Shown in pieces: positions 23,788-31,478 of a DNA stretch of 38,428 nt; position 1 is the stretch's first letter, and each line of letters opens with the position of its first letter. Under the pieces are notes generated by a model. The model made no database searches. It was not told the origin of the DNA and saw only the letters and a list, made by a program, of their open reading frames with translations. The stretch is from Streptomyces sparsogenes (lineage in GTDB: Bacteria; Actinomycetota; Actinomycetes; Streptomycetales; Streptomycetaceae). Location of the stretch: the NCBI RefSeq assembly GCF_001704635.1, contig NZ_MAXF01000193.1, forward strand, positions 1 through 38,428, read 5' to 3'. Both the position numbers and the translations under genes were made by a program.

Positions 23788-24489
23788 ATGAGGAGCGGTG
23801 ACGCCGCGCTCGACGATCCCGTGGGCGAGTCGCTGCGCGGTCACCACGGGGATCTCGCCCGCCGGCGCGGCCGGGCCGCCACGTACCTGTCCGATGTCGC
23901 GACCTTCTCGTCGGTGACCGCGGATCCGGGCCCGGCGGACTGGGCCGACCTCGCCCGGCTCCTCGGGCGTGGCGAGTTCGCCGACATGTTCAGCTGCCCG
24001 GCGATCCCGCCGTCGGACTGGGAGCCGGTTTTCGTCCTCGAAGGCCGGCAGATGGTCCGGCCCGGCAACGGCCCACCGGCTCAGGCCGGCCTCGCGATCG
24101 AATCCGACGTGATCGAACTGGGTGCGGCCGACGTGCCCGAGATGCTGAAGCTCGTCGAGCGGACCCAACCAGGGCCGTTCCGGCCGCGCACCCTGGAACT
24201 CGGCACCTATCTCGGCATCCGCGCGGGCGGCAGGCTGGTGGCCATGGCGGGCGAGCGGCTCAGGCCCCCGGGGTGGACCGAGATCAGCGCCGTCTGCACG
24301 GCTCCCGAGGCCCGCGGGCGAGGTCATGCCGTCCGCCTGGTGAGCGCGCTCGTCGCACGCGTCCTGGCGCGCAACGAACGCCCCTTCCTGCACGTGGCCG
24401 AGGCGAACACCGGGGCGATCGCGCTCTACGAGCGGCTCGGCTTCGAAAGCCGGAAGCAGGTGACCTTTCGCGGCTTCCACACCCCCTGA
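23788..24489 (+). CDS. GNAT-family N-acetyltransferase (FR47-like)
   Basis: A 233-residue protein. The C-terminal half is a GNAT domain: acetyl-CoA-binding motif A in VCTAPEARGRGHAVRLVSAL, then HVAEANTGAIALYERLGFE. The N-terminal half (LSDVATFSSV ... GEFADMFSC) is the less conserved substrate lobe of the FR47-like group. I prefer ATG 23788, with GGAAGG about 9 nt upstream; a start at 23728 is possible. It converges on the peptide-export operon (84 bp between stops). A role in self-protection against an exported peptide is possible but unsupported. Confidence 0.85.
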   Translation: MRSGDAALDDPVGESLRGHHGDLARRRGRAATYLSDVATFSSVTADPGPADWADLARLLGRGEFADMFSCPAIPPSDWEPVFVLEGRQMVRPGNGPPAQAGLAIESDVIELGAADVPEMLKLVERTQPGPFRPRTLELGTYLGIRAGGRLVAMAGERLRPPGWTEISAVCTAPEARGRGHAVRLVSALVARVLARNERPFLHVAEANTGAIALYERLGFESRKQVTFRGFHTP

Positions 24490-24525
24490 CCCACGCCCCC
24501 TGACCCACACCCCCTCTGACCCGCA
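24481..24525 (+). repeat. Imperfect tandem repeat at the GNAT stop codon
   Basis: The unit CCCCCTGACCCAC occurs at 24483 (including the GNAT stop) and 24496, with a variant CCCCCTCTGACCCGC at 24510, at a period of 13-14 bp. C-rich sequence continues to 24573. It fills the space between the convergent genes; no hairpin terminator is apparent. Confidence 0.6.
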
Positions 24526-24573
24526 CCCCGTGCCCCCACCCCGTGTCCGCGCCCCGCGACGCGCCCTCCCCCG

Positions 24574-27471
24574 CTACCGCATCTGGCGCCGCACCAGTTC
24601 GCGCAGCTTTCCGCCGGGGACGGCCATCAACGCGGCGGGGGCGCCCTGCTCCACGATCCGGCCGCCCTCCATGACCAGGACGCGGTCGGCGTCCATGACG
24701 GTGGACAGCCGGTGCGCGATCACCAGTCGGCTGGCGTTGAGGCGGCGGGTGCTCTCGATGACGATGCGCTGGGTGTCGTTGTCGAGGGCGCTGGTGGCCT
24801 CGTCGAAGAAGAGGATGCGCGGCCGGCGGATCAGGGCCTGGGCGATCATCAACCGCTGCCGCTGGCCGCCGGAGATGGCGCCGCTTCCGGAGATCATGGT
24901 CTGGAGCCCCATGGGCATCTGGCGGATGTCCTCGGCCAGACCCGCCAGCTCGGCGGCCGCCATGGCCTCCTCGGGGGTGTACGGCTCGGCGCCGCGGATG
25001 CATTCGAGTACCGTTCCGCCCAGGGGCTGGGCGTTCTGCAGGACCACCCCGCACTGGCGGCGCACCGCCGCCTGGTCGAGGGCGGCGAGGTCCTGGCCGT
25101 CGTAGAGCACACTGCCGGACACCGGCCGTTCGAAGCCGATGAGCAGCCGGAGCAGCGTCGACTTCCCGCAGCCGCTCGGCCCGACGACGGCGACGAACTC
25201 GCCCGGCCGGATCTCCAGTGAGACGTCGTCGAGCACCAGGGGCCCGTCGTCGCCGTAGCGGAAGGTGAGGTTCCTGGCCTTGAGGTCGCCCGAGAGCACC
25301 CCCGGCGGGGCGCTGCCGCCACGTACCTCGGGCAGCTCGTCCAGGATCGGCTTGACCTGCTCGAACAGGGGCAGGACGGCGACCACCGAGACCAGGGCGT
25401 TGGTGAGCTGGGTCAGCGAGGTGAGCAGCATGGTCACCGAGGTGTTGAACGTCAGGAAGGCGCCCGCCGACATGCTCCCCCGCGCCGGCCCGGCCAGCAG
25501 CATGAACACGACGAGCGAGACCAGCGGAAGGTAGACCGCGTCCAGGACCTGGGTGAGGTTCTTGATGCGGCCGGTGCGCTGGTGCAGTTCGCGGGAGTGG
25601 GCGAAGCCGCGGGCCCACGCCGCGTACGCGAAGTTCTCGGCCGCGGCGACCCGCAGCTTGGGAAGGCCCCGCAGGGTCTGGAACGCCTGGTTGTCGAGCT
25701 TGTTCTCGCTCTCCACCAGCCGCCGCTGCCAGCGCACCTGCCACAGGCCCATCCCCAGGAAGACTCCGGAGACCACCAGCAGGAAGGCGACCACCGCGAG
25801 GGCGAGGGAGGCGCTGTAGTACATCAGCAGGGCGAGGTTCACCGCGCCCACGGTGCCTGCCTGGAGGACCGTCGGCGCGATGCCGGCCAGCACCCGGCGC
25901 ATGGCGCTGATGCCCAGCGCCGCGCCGGCCAGCTCTCCGGTGGAGCGCCGGGCGAAGAAGGTGGTGGGCAACCTCAGCAGCCGGTCCCACACGGCGGGCT
26001 GGAGGGTGGCCTCCAGCCGCCCCTCGAGCCGCAGCAGCGTGAGGTTCTGGAGCAGCATGAAGGCGGCGGCGACGACACCGGAGACGATCAGGGCCAGGGA
26101 GATCTGGACGATGGGGCTCTTCTCGGCGCGGGGCACGAATCCGCCGAGCACCTGTCCGGTGGCGAGGGGCACCAGCGCGCCGAGCGCCACCGTCACCACC
26201 CCGCTGATCAGCAGGTTGCGGATGTCCCCGGCGGATCCCCAGGCGGTGAAACGCATCAGCCGCCACACCGTCATCGGCCGGTCGGGCAGCGGGCGGTAGA
26301 ACATCACGGCCCGTGGTTCGAACTCCTCCGCGTTGCTCCCGCCGACGCGGATCCGCAGGCCGGAGACGGGGTTGACCGCCTCGTAGCCGCCGCGCCGCCA
26401 CAGCAGCGCCACCGGCGCCCCGGACTTGGCGCGGTAGCCCACCAGCGGGCCGGTGTCCTCCCGCCACCAGCGGCCCTCCAGCCGGACGGCGCGGGTGCGG
26501 ATCCGGGCGTGTGCGGCGACGCGCTCCACCGGGTCCGTGCGGTCCTCGGCCACGCGGCCCCTCGGCGGTTCCGGCAGGGTGATCCCGGCGGCCTCCGCCA
26601 CGGCGCGGCACACCGCGTGAACGACGTCGTCGGTGCTCTCCTCCGACGGCCGCCGGTCGCGCCGCGGCCCTCCGATGGAGGCGATCAGCGCCTGGTCGGC
26701 GCGGGAGCGCATGGCCTCACCGGCCCGGATCCCGGCCGCGGTGCGGTCCGCGTGGGCCCGCTCCATGGTCTCGATCCAGCGGTCCACGGCGGTGCCGAGA
26801 CGGTACTGCTGGTTGACCATCCGCTGCCACAGCGCGCCGTCGATCAGCAGGTCGCCGGCGGCCCGGTCGCTGTACTCGGCGCCGTAGCGCACACTGCCGG
26901 GCGGCACCGGGAGCCAGAGCAGGTCCTCGTCGGCCGCCTCCGCGTCGGGCGCGGCCCCGCCATGCAGCGGGGCCTGGAAGAGGACCCCGAGGCTGCGGCT
27001 CACCCCGAGCGCCACGGCGTGCTCCAGCGGCGTGGGCGCGGTGTCCTGGGCCCCGCCGCCGCCGTACGCGCCGTAGGTGCCGTACATGCCGTACGGATCG
27101 TCGGCGCGGCCCGTGCCGTGCGCGCCGTACGCGTCGTAGGCCTCCGGCCGGTACAGCTCGCGCAGCGGGATGCGGCGCAGCAGGCAGTCCTGCGAGGGGC
27201 GGCCGAGCAGGGTGTGGCGCGGCCCCACGACCGGGCCCGGGAGCGCCGCGCCGGTCTCCAGGCGGCCCAGGAAGTGCCACTGTCCCTCTTCGGCCGCGTC
27301 GACCGCGAACAGGTCCAGGGCGCCGCCGGCCACCAGCCAGAGCACCTGCGGCCCCTCCAGCCGAAGGCTGCGCAGCCCGGCGCCGACGGGCGTGCCGAGG
27401 GCGCCGAGCGCCTGGAGCACCGCGTCGCCGCCGTCCGTGGCCACCGGCGCGGCCGGGTGAACGGACGTCAT
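24574..27471 (-). CDS. NHLP-type peptide export ABC transporter (permease-ATPase, second subunit)
   Basis: The 965-residue protein has a roughly 390-residue N-terminal region of the kind found only in the NHLP/NHLM second ABC subunit, then a six-helix permease (about 415-690) and a C-terminal ATPase with Walker A VGPSGCGKST, signature ISGGQRQRL and Walker B RILFFDEATSALD. It has no peptidase domain. It is thought to work with the C39-bearing ABC protein as an unusual two-ABC exporter. ATG 27471 lies 1 nt after the upstream stop. A repeated Tyr/Gly/Asp segment at about 115-145 (DAYGAHGTGRADDPYGMYG) is a local oddity. Family assignment is strong. Confidence 0.92.
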   Translation of the reverse strand: MTSVHPAAPVATDGGDAVLQALGALGTPVGAGLRSLRLEGPQVLWLVAGGALDLFAVDAAEEGQWHFLGRLETGAALPGPVVGPRHTLLGRPSQDCLLRRIPLRELYRPEAYDAYGAHGTGRADDPYGMYGTYGAYGGGGAQDTAPTPLEHAVALGVSRSLGVLFQAPLHGGAAPDAEAADEDLLWLPVPPGSVRYGAEYSDRAAGDLLIDGALWQRMVNQQYRLGTAVDRWIETMERAHADRTAAGIRAGEAMRSRADQALIASIGGPRRDRRPSEESTDDVVHAVCRAVAEAAGITLPEPPRGRVAEDRTDPVERVAAHARIRTRAVRLEGRWWREDTGPLVGYRAKSGAPVALLWRRGGYEAVNPVSGLRIRVGGSNAEEFEPRAVMFYRPLPDRPMTVWRLMRFTAWGSAGDIRNLLISGVVTVALGALVPLATGQVLGGFVPRAEKSPIVQISLALIVSGVVAAAFMLLQNLTLLRLEGRLEATLQPAVWDRLLRLPTTFFARRSTGELAGAALGISAMRRVLAGIAPTVLQAGTVGAVNLALLMYYSASLALAVVAFLLVVSGVFLGMGLWQVRWQRRLVESENKLDNQAFQTLRGLPKLRVAAAENFAYAAWARGFAHSRELHQRTGRIKNLTQVLDAVYLPLVSLVVFMLLAGPARGSMSAGAFLTFNTSVTMLLTSLTQLTNALVSVVAVLPLFEQVKPILDELPEVRGGSAPPGVLSGDLKARNLTFRYGDDGPLVLDDVSLEIRPGEFVAVVGPSGCGKSTLLRLLIGFERPVSGSVLYDGQDLAALDQAAVRRQCGVVLQNAQPLGGTVLECIRGAEPYTPEEAMAAAELAGLAEDIRQMPMGLQTMISGSGAISGGQRQRLMIAQALIRRPRILFFDEATSALDNDTQRIVIESTRRLNASRLVIAHRLSTVMDADRVLVMEGGRIVEQGAPAALMAVPGGKLRELVRRQMR

Positions 27472-27472
27472 G

Positions 27473-29755
27473 TCAGTGCTCCCTCATCAGCTCGGCGTAC
27501 GGGCCTCCGGCGGCGGCGAGGTCCTCATGGCGTCCGCGTTCGACCACCGTGCCGCGGTTCAGGACGAGGATCTCGTCGCTGTCCCGCACGGTGCTGAGCC
27601 GGTGGGCGATCACCACGCACGCGCAGCCGCGGCGGCGCAGATTGTCCATGACGATCTGTTCGGTGCGCGCGTCCAGTGCGCTGGTGACCTCGTCGAGCAC
27701 CAGTACGCTGGGGCGGCGGACCAGGGCGCGGGCGATCTCCAGCCGCTGTCGCTGCCCGCCGGAGAAGTTGCGGCCGTCCTGCTCCACGCGGCAGTAGATG
27801 CCCTCGGGGTGGCGGGCGATCACATCGTCGTAGAGCGCGGCGTCCCGCAGGGCGTCCACCACCGCCTCGTCGGGGATGGACGGATCCCACAGCGCCACGT
27901 TGTCCCGCACCGTGCCCTCGAACAGGAACACGTCCTGGTCGACGAAGGAGACCGAGGCGGCCAGCGCCGCTCGGGGGATGTCCTCCAGTCGCTGTCCGTC
28001 GATGCGGATGACCCCTTCCCAGGGGGTGTAGAGACCGGAGACGAGCCGGGAGACGGTGGACTTGCCGCTGCCGGAGGCGCCGACCAGCGCCACCTGCCGG
28101 CCGGGGCCGACGGACAGCGAGAAGTCGCGCAGCAGCGGTTCGTCCAGCGGGCTGTAGCCGAAGGTGATGTTCTCCAGCGTCACCTGCCCGGTGAGCCGGC
28201 GGGTGTCCTCGCGTGGCTCGTCGCGGGTGTAGAGGGAGTCCACCGGGAAGTTCTCCACGTCCTTGAGCCGGTTCACGTCGGCGGAGAAGTCCTGGATGCG
28301 GCCCGCCACGCCGCCCAGCCGTGCGATGGGCGCGGTGAAGCGGGCCACGAGCGCCTGGAAGGCCACCAGCAGACCGATGGAGACATGTCCCTCGACGGCG
28401 CGCAGCCCGCCGATCCAGAGGATGAGGGCGCTGTTGAGCGTGGCGAGGGTGGGGGCGACGACGGCCAGGACGGCGCCCGGCACCCCGAGGCGCTGCTGCT
28501 CCTCCAGGGTGGTGGCGTGCTGGCCCGCCCAGCGGCGGAAGTAGCCCGCCTCCCCGCCGGTGGCCTTCACCGTCTCGATGAGCTGGAGACCGGTGTACGA
28601 CGTGGTGGTCAGGCGCGCGGTGTCGGCCCGCAGCTTCTGGGTCCTGGTGGCCCGCAGCCGTATCACCACCCGCACGGCCACCACGTTGAGCAGCGCCAGC
28701 CCGACTCCCACCAGGGCGAGTTGGGTGTCGTAGCTCCACAGCAGGAAGGCGTAGAGCACCACCACGACCCCGTCGACGGCCGCGGCGGCCAGATCGCGGG
28801 CCAGCGTCTCGGCGACGGTGTCGTTGGAGCGCAGCCGCTGGACGAGGTCCGCCGGGCTGCGCTGGGCGAAGAACGTGACGGGCAGCCGCAGCAGATGCCG
28901 CAGGAAACGCGCGCTGCCGAGGGTGGCGGAGATGATGCGTCCGCGCAGCAGATTCGCCTGCTGGACACCGGTCAGTACGGCGGTGAGCACCACCGCCACC
29001 GCCATGGAGGCGAACAGCGGGGCCAGCGTCGAGTCCTGGCCGCCGATCAGGAAGGTGTCGATGAAGGTGCGGCTGAGCGCCGGGACCGCGGCCCCGACCG
29101 CCACCAGCAGCAGGCTCGCCAGCAGCGAGGCCACCAGGGTGCCCGTGGTGCCCCGCATGCGCGCGGGCAGGGCGCCCAGCACACCGGGGCGGCGCCCGCC
29201 CCGGCGGAAGGACTCCTCGGGTTCGAAGACCAGGACCACGCCGGTGAAGCTGGTGTCGAACTCCTCGGCGGGGACGAAACGGCGCCCCTTGTCGGGGTCG
29301 TTGATGTGGACGCCGGGCCTGCCGAACCGCCGCCCCATGCCGTCGTAGACGACGTAGTGGTTGAACCTCCAGAACAGGATGGCCGGGGCCTGGACCTCCG
29401 CGAGGGCCTCGGGCTCCATCTGCATGCCCTTGGCGCGCAGCCCGTAACTTCGGGCGGCCTTCAGCAGGTTGCTCGCGCGCGACCCGTCCCGGGACACACC
29501 GCAGGCGATCCGCAGCTGCTCCAGCGGGACGTGGCGCCCGTAGTGTCCGAGCACCATGGCCAGCGACGCCGCACCGCACTCCAGCGCCTCCATCTGCAGC
29601 ACGGTGGGGGTGCGCACCGTCCGGCGCCGGGGCTTCCTCGGGCCCGGTCCGCCGCGCGGGGCGCGCCGCCGGCCGCGGGCCGGCTGGGGGCGGCGCGCGC
29701 CGCTGCTTCCGGCGGGCGCGGGCCGGGGCGGTCCGCCCTCGTTCGTCGCGGTCAC
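27473..29755 (-). CDS. NHLP-type C39 peptidase/permease/ATPase exporter
   Basis: A 760-residue peptidase-containing ABC transporter. After an Arg/Pro-rich tail (1-45), the C39 protease has catalytic Cys60 (MEALECGAAS), His133 (FNHYVVYDG) and Asp153 (INDPDKG). A six-helix permease (about 195-470) and an ATPase follow (Walker A VGASGSGKST, signature FSGGQRQRL, Walker B VLVLDEVTSALD). It cuts the leader after Gly-Gly and exports the product. GTG 29755 overlaps the HlyD stop by 4 nt; the longer open frame to 30574 is a shadow of hlyD. All catalytic residues are intact. Confidence 0.94.
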   Translation of the reverse strand: MTATNEGGPPRPAPAGSSGARRPQPARGRRRAPRGGPGPRKPRRRTVRTPTVLQMEALECGAASLAMVLGHYGRHVPLEQLRIACGVSRDGSRASNLLKAARSYGLRAKGMQMEPEALAEVQAPAILFWRFNHYVVYDGMGRRFGRPGVHINDPDKGRRFVPAEEFDTSFTGVVLVFEPEESFRRGGRRPGVLGALPARMRGTTGTLVASLLASLLLVAVGAAVPALSRTFIDTFLIGGQDSTLAPLFASMAVAVVLTAVLTGVQQANLLRGRIISATLGSARFLRHLLRLPVTFFAQRSPADLVQRLRSNDTVAETLARDLAAAAVDGVVVVLYAFLLWSYDTQLALVGVGLALLNVVAVRVVIRLRATRTQKLRADTARLTTTSYTGLQLIETVKATGGEAGYFRRWAGQHATTLEEQQRLGVPGAVLAVVAPTLATLNSALILWIGGLRAVEGHVSIGLLVAFQALVARFTAPIARLGGVAGRIQDFSADVNRLKDVENFPVDSLYTRDEPREDTRRLTGQVTLENITFGYSPLDEPLLRDFSLSVGPGRQVALVGASGSGKSTVSRLVSGLYTPWEGVIRIDGQRLEDIPRAALAASVSFVDQDVFLFEGTVRDNVALWDPSIPDEAVVDALRDAALYDDVIARHPEGIYCRVEQDGRNFSGGQRQRLEIARALVRRPSVLVLDEVTSALDARTEQIVMDNLRRRGCACVVIAHRLSTVRDSDEILVLNRGTVVERGRHEDLAAAGGPYAELMREH

Positions 29756-30558
29756 GGGAGGAGCCAATCGATGGGGTGGTAGTCGGCCAGGTGGACGGTG
29801 CCGGTGGCCAGGGTCATGGAGTCGAGGGCGAACGGCGGACCCTGGGGGGACGACCAGCGGTAGCCGGAGCGGGTCGCGGAGGTGCGGTGGAGGCGTACCT
29901 GGACCGCGACCGGTGGCCCGTGGGCCGAGAACTCCTCGCCGAGCTGCTCGACCCCGAGCCAGGAGCCGATCTGCCGGCGTGACAGGGCGGTCCGGCCCAC
30001 GGCCCGGACCTCGCCGCGCAGCACCCCGTAGGTCTGCGCCGGCGCGGACTGCACACTGAGGTCGACCGGCGTTCCCGGCCGCACCGAGGCCGCCCGGTCC
30101 GCCGGTACGTAGAGGGTCGCGACGAGCGGGTCCCCCGCGTGGCGGACCCGCTCCACGGAGGCGACGTCCGCGCCGGTGCGCAGGACGGAGCCGATCGAGA
30201 CGGAGAGGGTGGTGAGCCGGCCGGCGGCGAGGACGCGCACCGCCGTGGTGCCGCGGGCGGTGCGGACCTTCAGCAGCGGTGCGCCGGCCCGGAGGGTGCT
30301 GCCCTCCCGGGCGAGGACGGAGGTCACCTGGCCCGTGATGGGGCTCTGCAGCACATAGCCGCCCTGCCCGTGGGTGAGGATGCCGGGGGCCTCCAGGGTG
30401 TTCGACACCGTCCCGGTGAAGGCCCATACGGTGGCGCCGGCCATGACCACCAGGGTGACCGCGAGTGCCAGCCATCCCTGGGGGCGGGCGTAGCGCACGG
30501 GCAGTTCGATGTCCTCTGCCGACTGCGACGTGGCGAGGGCCTGCTGGCGGAACTGCAC
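29752..30558 (-). CDS. HlyD-type adaptor of the peptide exporter
   Basis: A 268-residue membrane-anchored adaptor. A short cytosolic tail is followed by one TM helix (about 30-50, LALAVTLVVMAGATVWAFTG), then a biotinyl-lipoyl-like region (GGYVLQSPITGQVTSVLAREGSTLRAGAPLLKV) and a beta-barrel domain (LVATLYVPADRAASVRPGTPVDLSV). It matches NHLM-type secretion adaptors, which link to the two ABC proteins. Start is GTG 30558 with GAGGA about 9 nt upstream. It follows the precursor gene after a hairpin. Confidence 0.88.
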   Translation of the reverse strand: MQFRQQALATSQSAEDIELPVRYARPQGWLALAVTLVVMAGATVWAFTGTVSNTLEAPGILTHGQGGYVLQSPITGQVTSVLAREGSTLRAGAPLLKVRTARGTTAVRVLAAGRLTTLSVSIGSVLRTGADVASVERVRHAGDPLVATLYVPADRAASVRPGTPVDLSVQSAPAQTYGVLRGEVRAVGRTALSRRQIGSWLGVEQLGEEFSAHGPPVAVQVRLHRTSATRSGYRWSSPQGPPFALDSMTLATGTVHLADYHPIDWLLP

Positions 30559-30630
30559 GAAAGTCTTTCCTCAACCGCGAGAGAGGTGGCCGATGTGGCG
30601 GCGCCGCGCGGACCGGCCGCGGACCGCCGA

Positions 30631-30659
30631 GTGCCCCGGACCAGGCGGGCCTGGGGCAC
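30631..30659 (-). terminator. Hairpin between precursor gene and hlyD
   Basis: GTGCCCC (30631-30637) pairs with GGGGCAC (30653-30659), with further CCAGG/CCTGG pairing inside the loop. It lies 22 bp after the precursor stop and may act as a leaky terminator, giving more precursor than transporter mRNA, as in many peptide operons. Confidence 0.55.
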
Positions 30660-30680
30660 GGGGAGGGCGGTGTGCCGGCC

Positions 30681-30896
30681 TCAGAGGCTGGTGACGGCGC
30701 CGCCGACGATGCCGGTGGTGTTCAGGCCGGTGACACCGTCGACCGTAGTGGTGGCGGTGGCGACGACGCCGACGGCGCCGGTGAGGGAGTCGACGGTGCC
30801 GAGGGCGTCACCCACCACGTGGCCGACCCCGCCGGCCACGTTGTCCAGCTCGGCGTCGGAGATCTCCTGGGTGGCGACCTTGGGCGCGTTGTTCAT
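30681..30896 (-). CDS. Double-glycine-leader exported peptide precursor
   Basis: A 71-codon gene. Residues 1-23 form a leader ending ISDAELDNVAGG with the classic pattern: Gly-Gly at -2/-1, Val at -4, Leu at -7, Glu at -8, Ile at -12. Cleavage by the adjacent C39 transporter would release a 48-residue peptide starting VGHVVGDALG. The product has no Cys, Trp or Tyr, is rich in Gly, Val and Thr, and contains GxxxGxxxG (Gly25, 29, 33) and a near-repeat TVDSLTG/TVDGVTG. AAGGGAG lies 8 nt before ATG 30896. It is first in the operon with the exporter. Likely a bacteriocin or signal peptide; I recognise no family for the core. Confidence 0.85.
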   Translation of the reverse strand: MNNAPKVATQEISDAELDNVAGGVGHVVGDALGTVDSLTGAVGVVATATTTVDGVTGLNTTGIVGGAVTSL

Positions 30897-31478
30897 TGTT
30901 GCGTCTCCCTTGGGTGACTGGCTCGTTGGGCTTGCGACAGCGCGTGGGCGCCGAGGGGAATCGGCTCCCCAGGCAGGGTCACGGGGTTCCGGGAAGGCCC
31001 GGAAGCCGTGGTTGCCTGAGCGCGGAAGGGATGTAACCACGGGGCAGGTGGCACTGCGAATCAGCCAACCTCCGGAACCGGGCATTCCGCTATTTTCCGA
31101 TCACGCGGCACGTGTTTTCGGGCACGTCATCGGTGCTTCTTCCTCACAGGAAGGTCACTCCTATCGCTGGACACCCTGCCCTTTTCGCGAGGCGAGCCAC
31201 GTCATTTCGGCCATGACCGTCATGACCGGGGCCCGGGCGGGCGCGGCGGCCGGGGGGTGTCTGTGCCGTCTGTGTGACGGGTGTGCCGATCAGTTGAAGA
31301 CCAGGCGAACGACGACCACGACCAGGGCCGGGCGGCGCGGGGCCCCGCCATGGACGACACCTGTGCACTCCCCATGCGCTTGCTGTTGCACGCACCGCGT
31401 GCATAATGAGGACACATGCTTTCCGCAGACATGGCCACCACGACACCCCGCGTCCAGCCGGGGAAGGGAGAAGGAGAC
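30897..31478. other. Long, AT-richer intergenic region between the precursor and esterase genes
   Basis: No gene is supported in 582 bp; small open frames here lack codon bias. It should contain the precursor promoter (minus strand) and holds the esterase promoter at its right end. An 8-bp inverted repeat CCGTGGTT...AACCACGG spans 31006-31042 (21-nt interior), and GGCACGT is directly repeated near 31107 and 31121. No clear sigma-70 hexamers for the precursor gene were found. Confidence 0.5.
31380..31407 (+). promoter_or_regulatory. Esterase promoter with a palindromic operator in its spacer
   Basis: TTGCTG (31380-31385) and CATAAT (31402-31407; five of six to TATAAT) are 16 bp apart. The spacer holds an exact hyphenated palindrome TGCACGC-ACC-GCGTGCA (31387-31403). 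A repressor bound there would occupy the promoter. No dedicated repressor gene is adjacent; the nearby LysR belongs to another target set. Confidence 0.6.

Noticed and set aside
21397..24510. 1037-codon minus-strand ORF
   Set aside because: It spans four convincing plus-strand genes (zinc-ribbon, DUF1266, carbonic anhydrase, GNAT) and has no recognisable domain.
29756..30574. N-terminal extension of the C39 transporter
   Set aside because: The extension overlaps hlyD completely and is Arg/Pro/Gly-rich; the GTGA overlap at 29755 and the position of the C39 cysteine support the shorter protein.
24574..31478. A modifying enzyme or second precursor for the peptide cassette
   Set aside because: I looked for LanM, LanB, YcaO, radical SAM and nitrile hydratase-like motifs and for another Gly-Gly leader; none was found in or beside the operon. 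The adjacent GNAT gene runs the other way.
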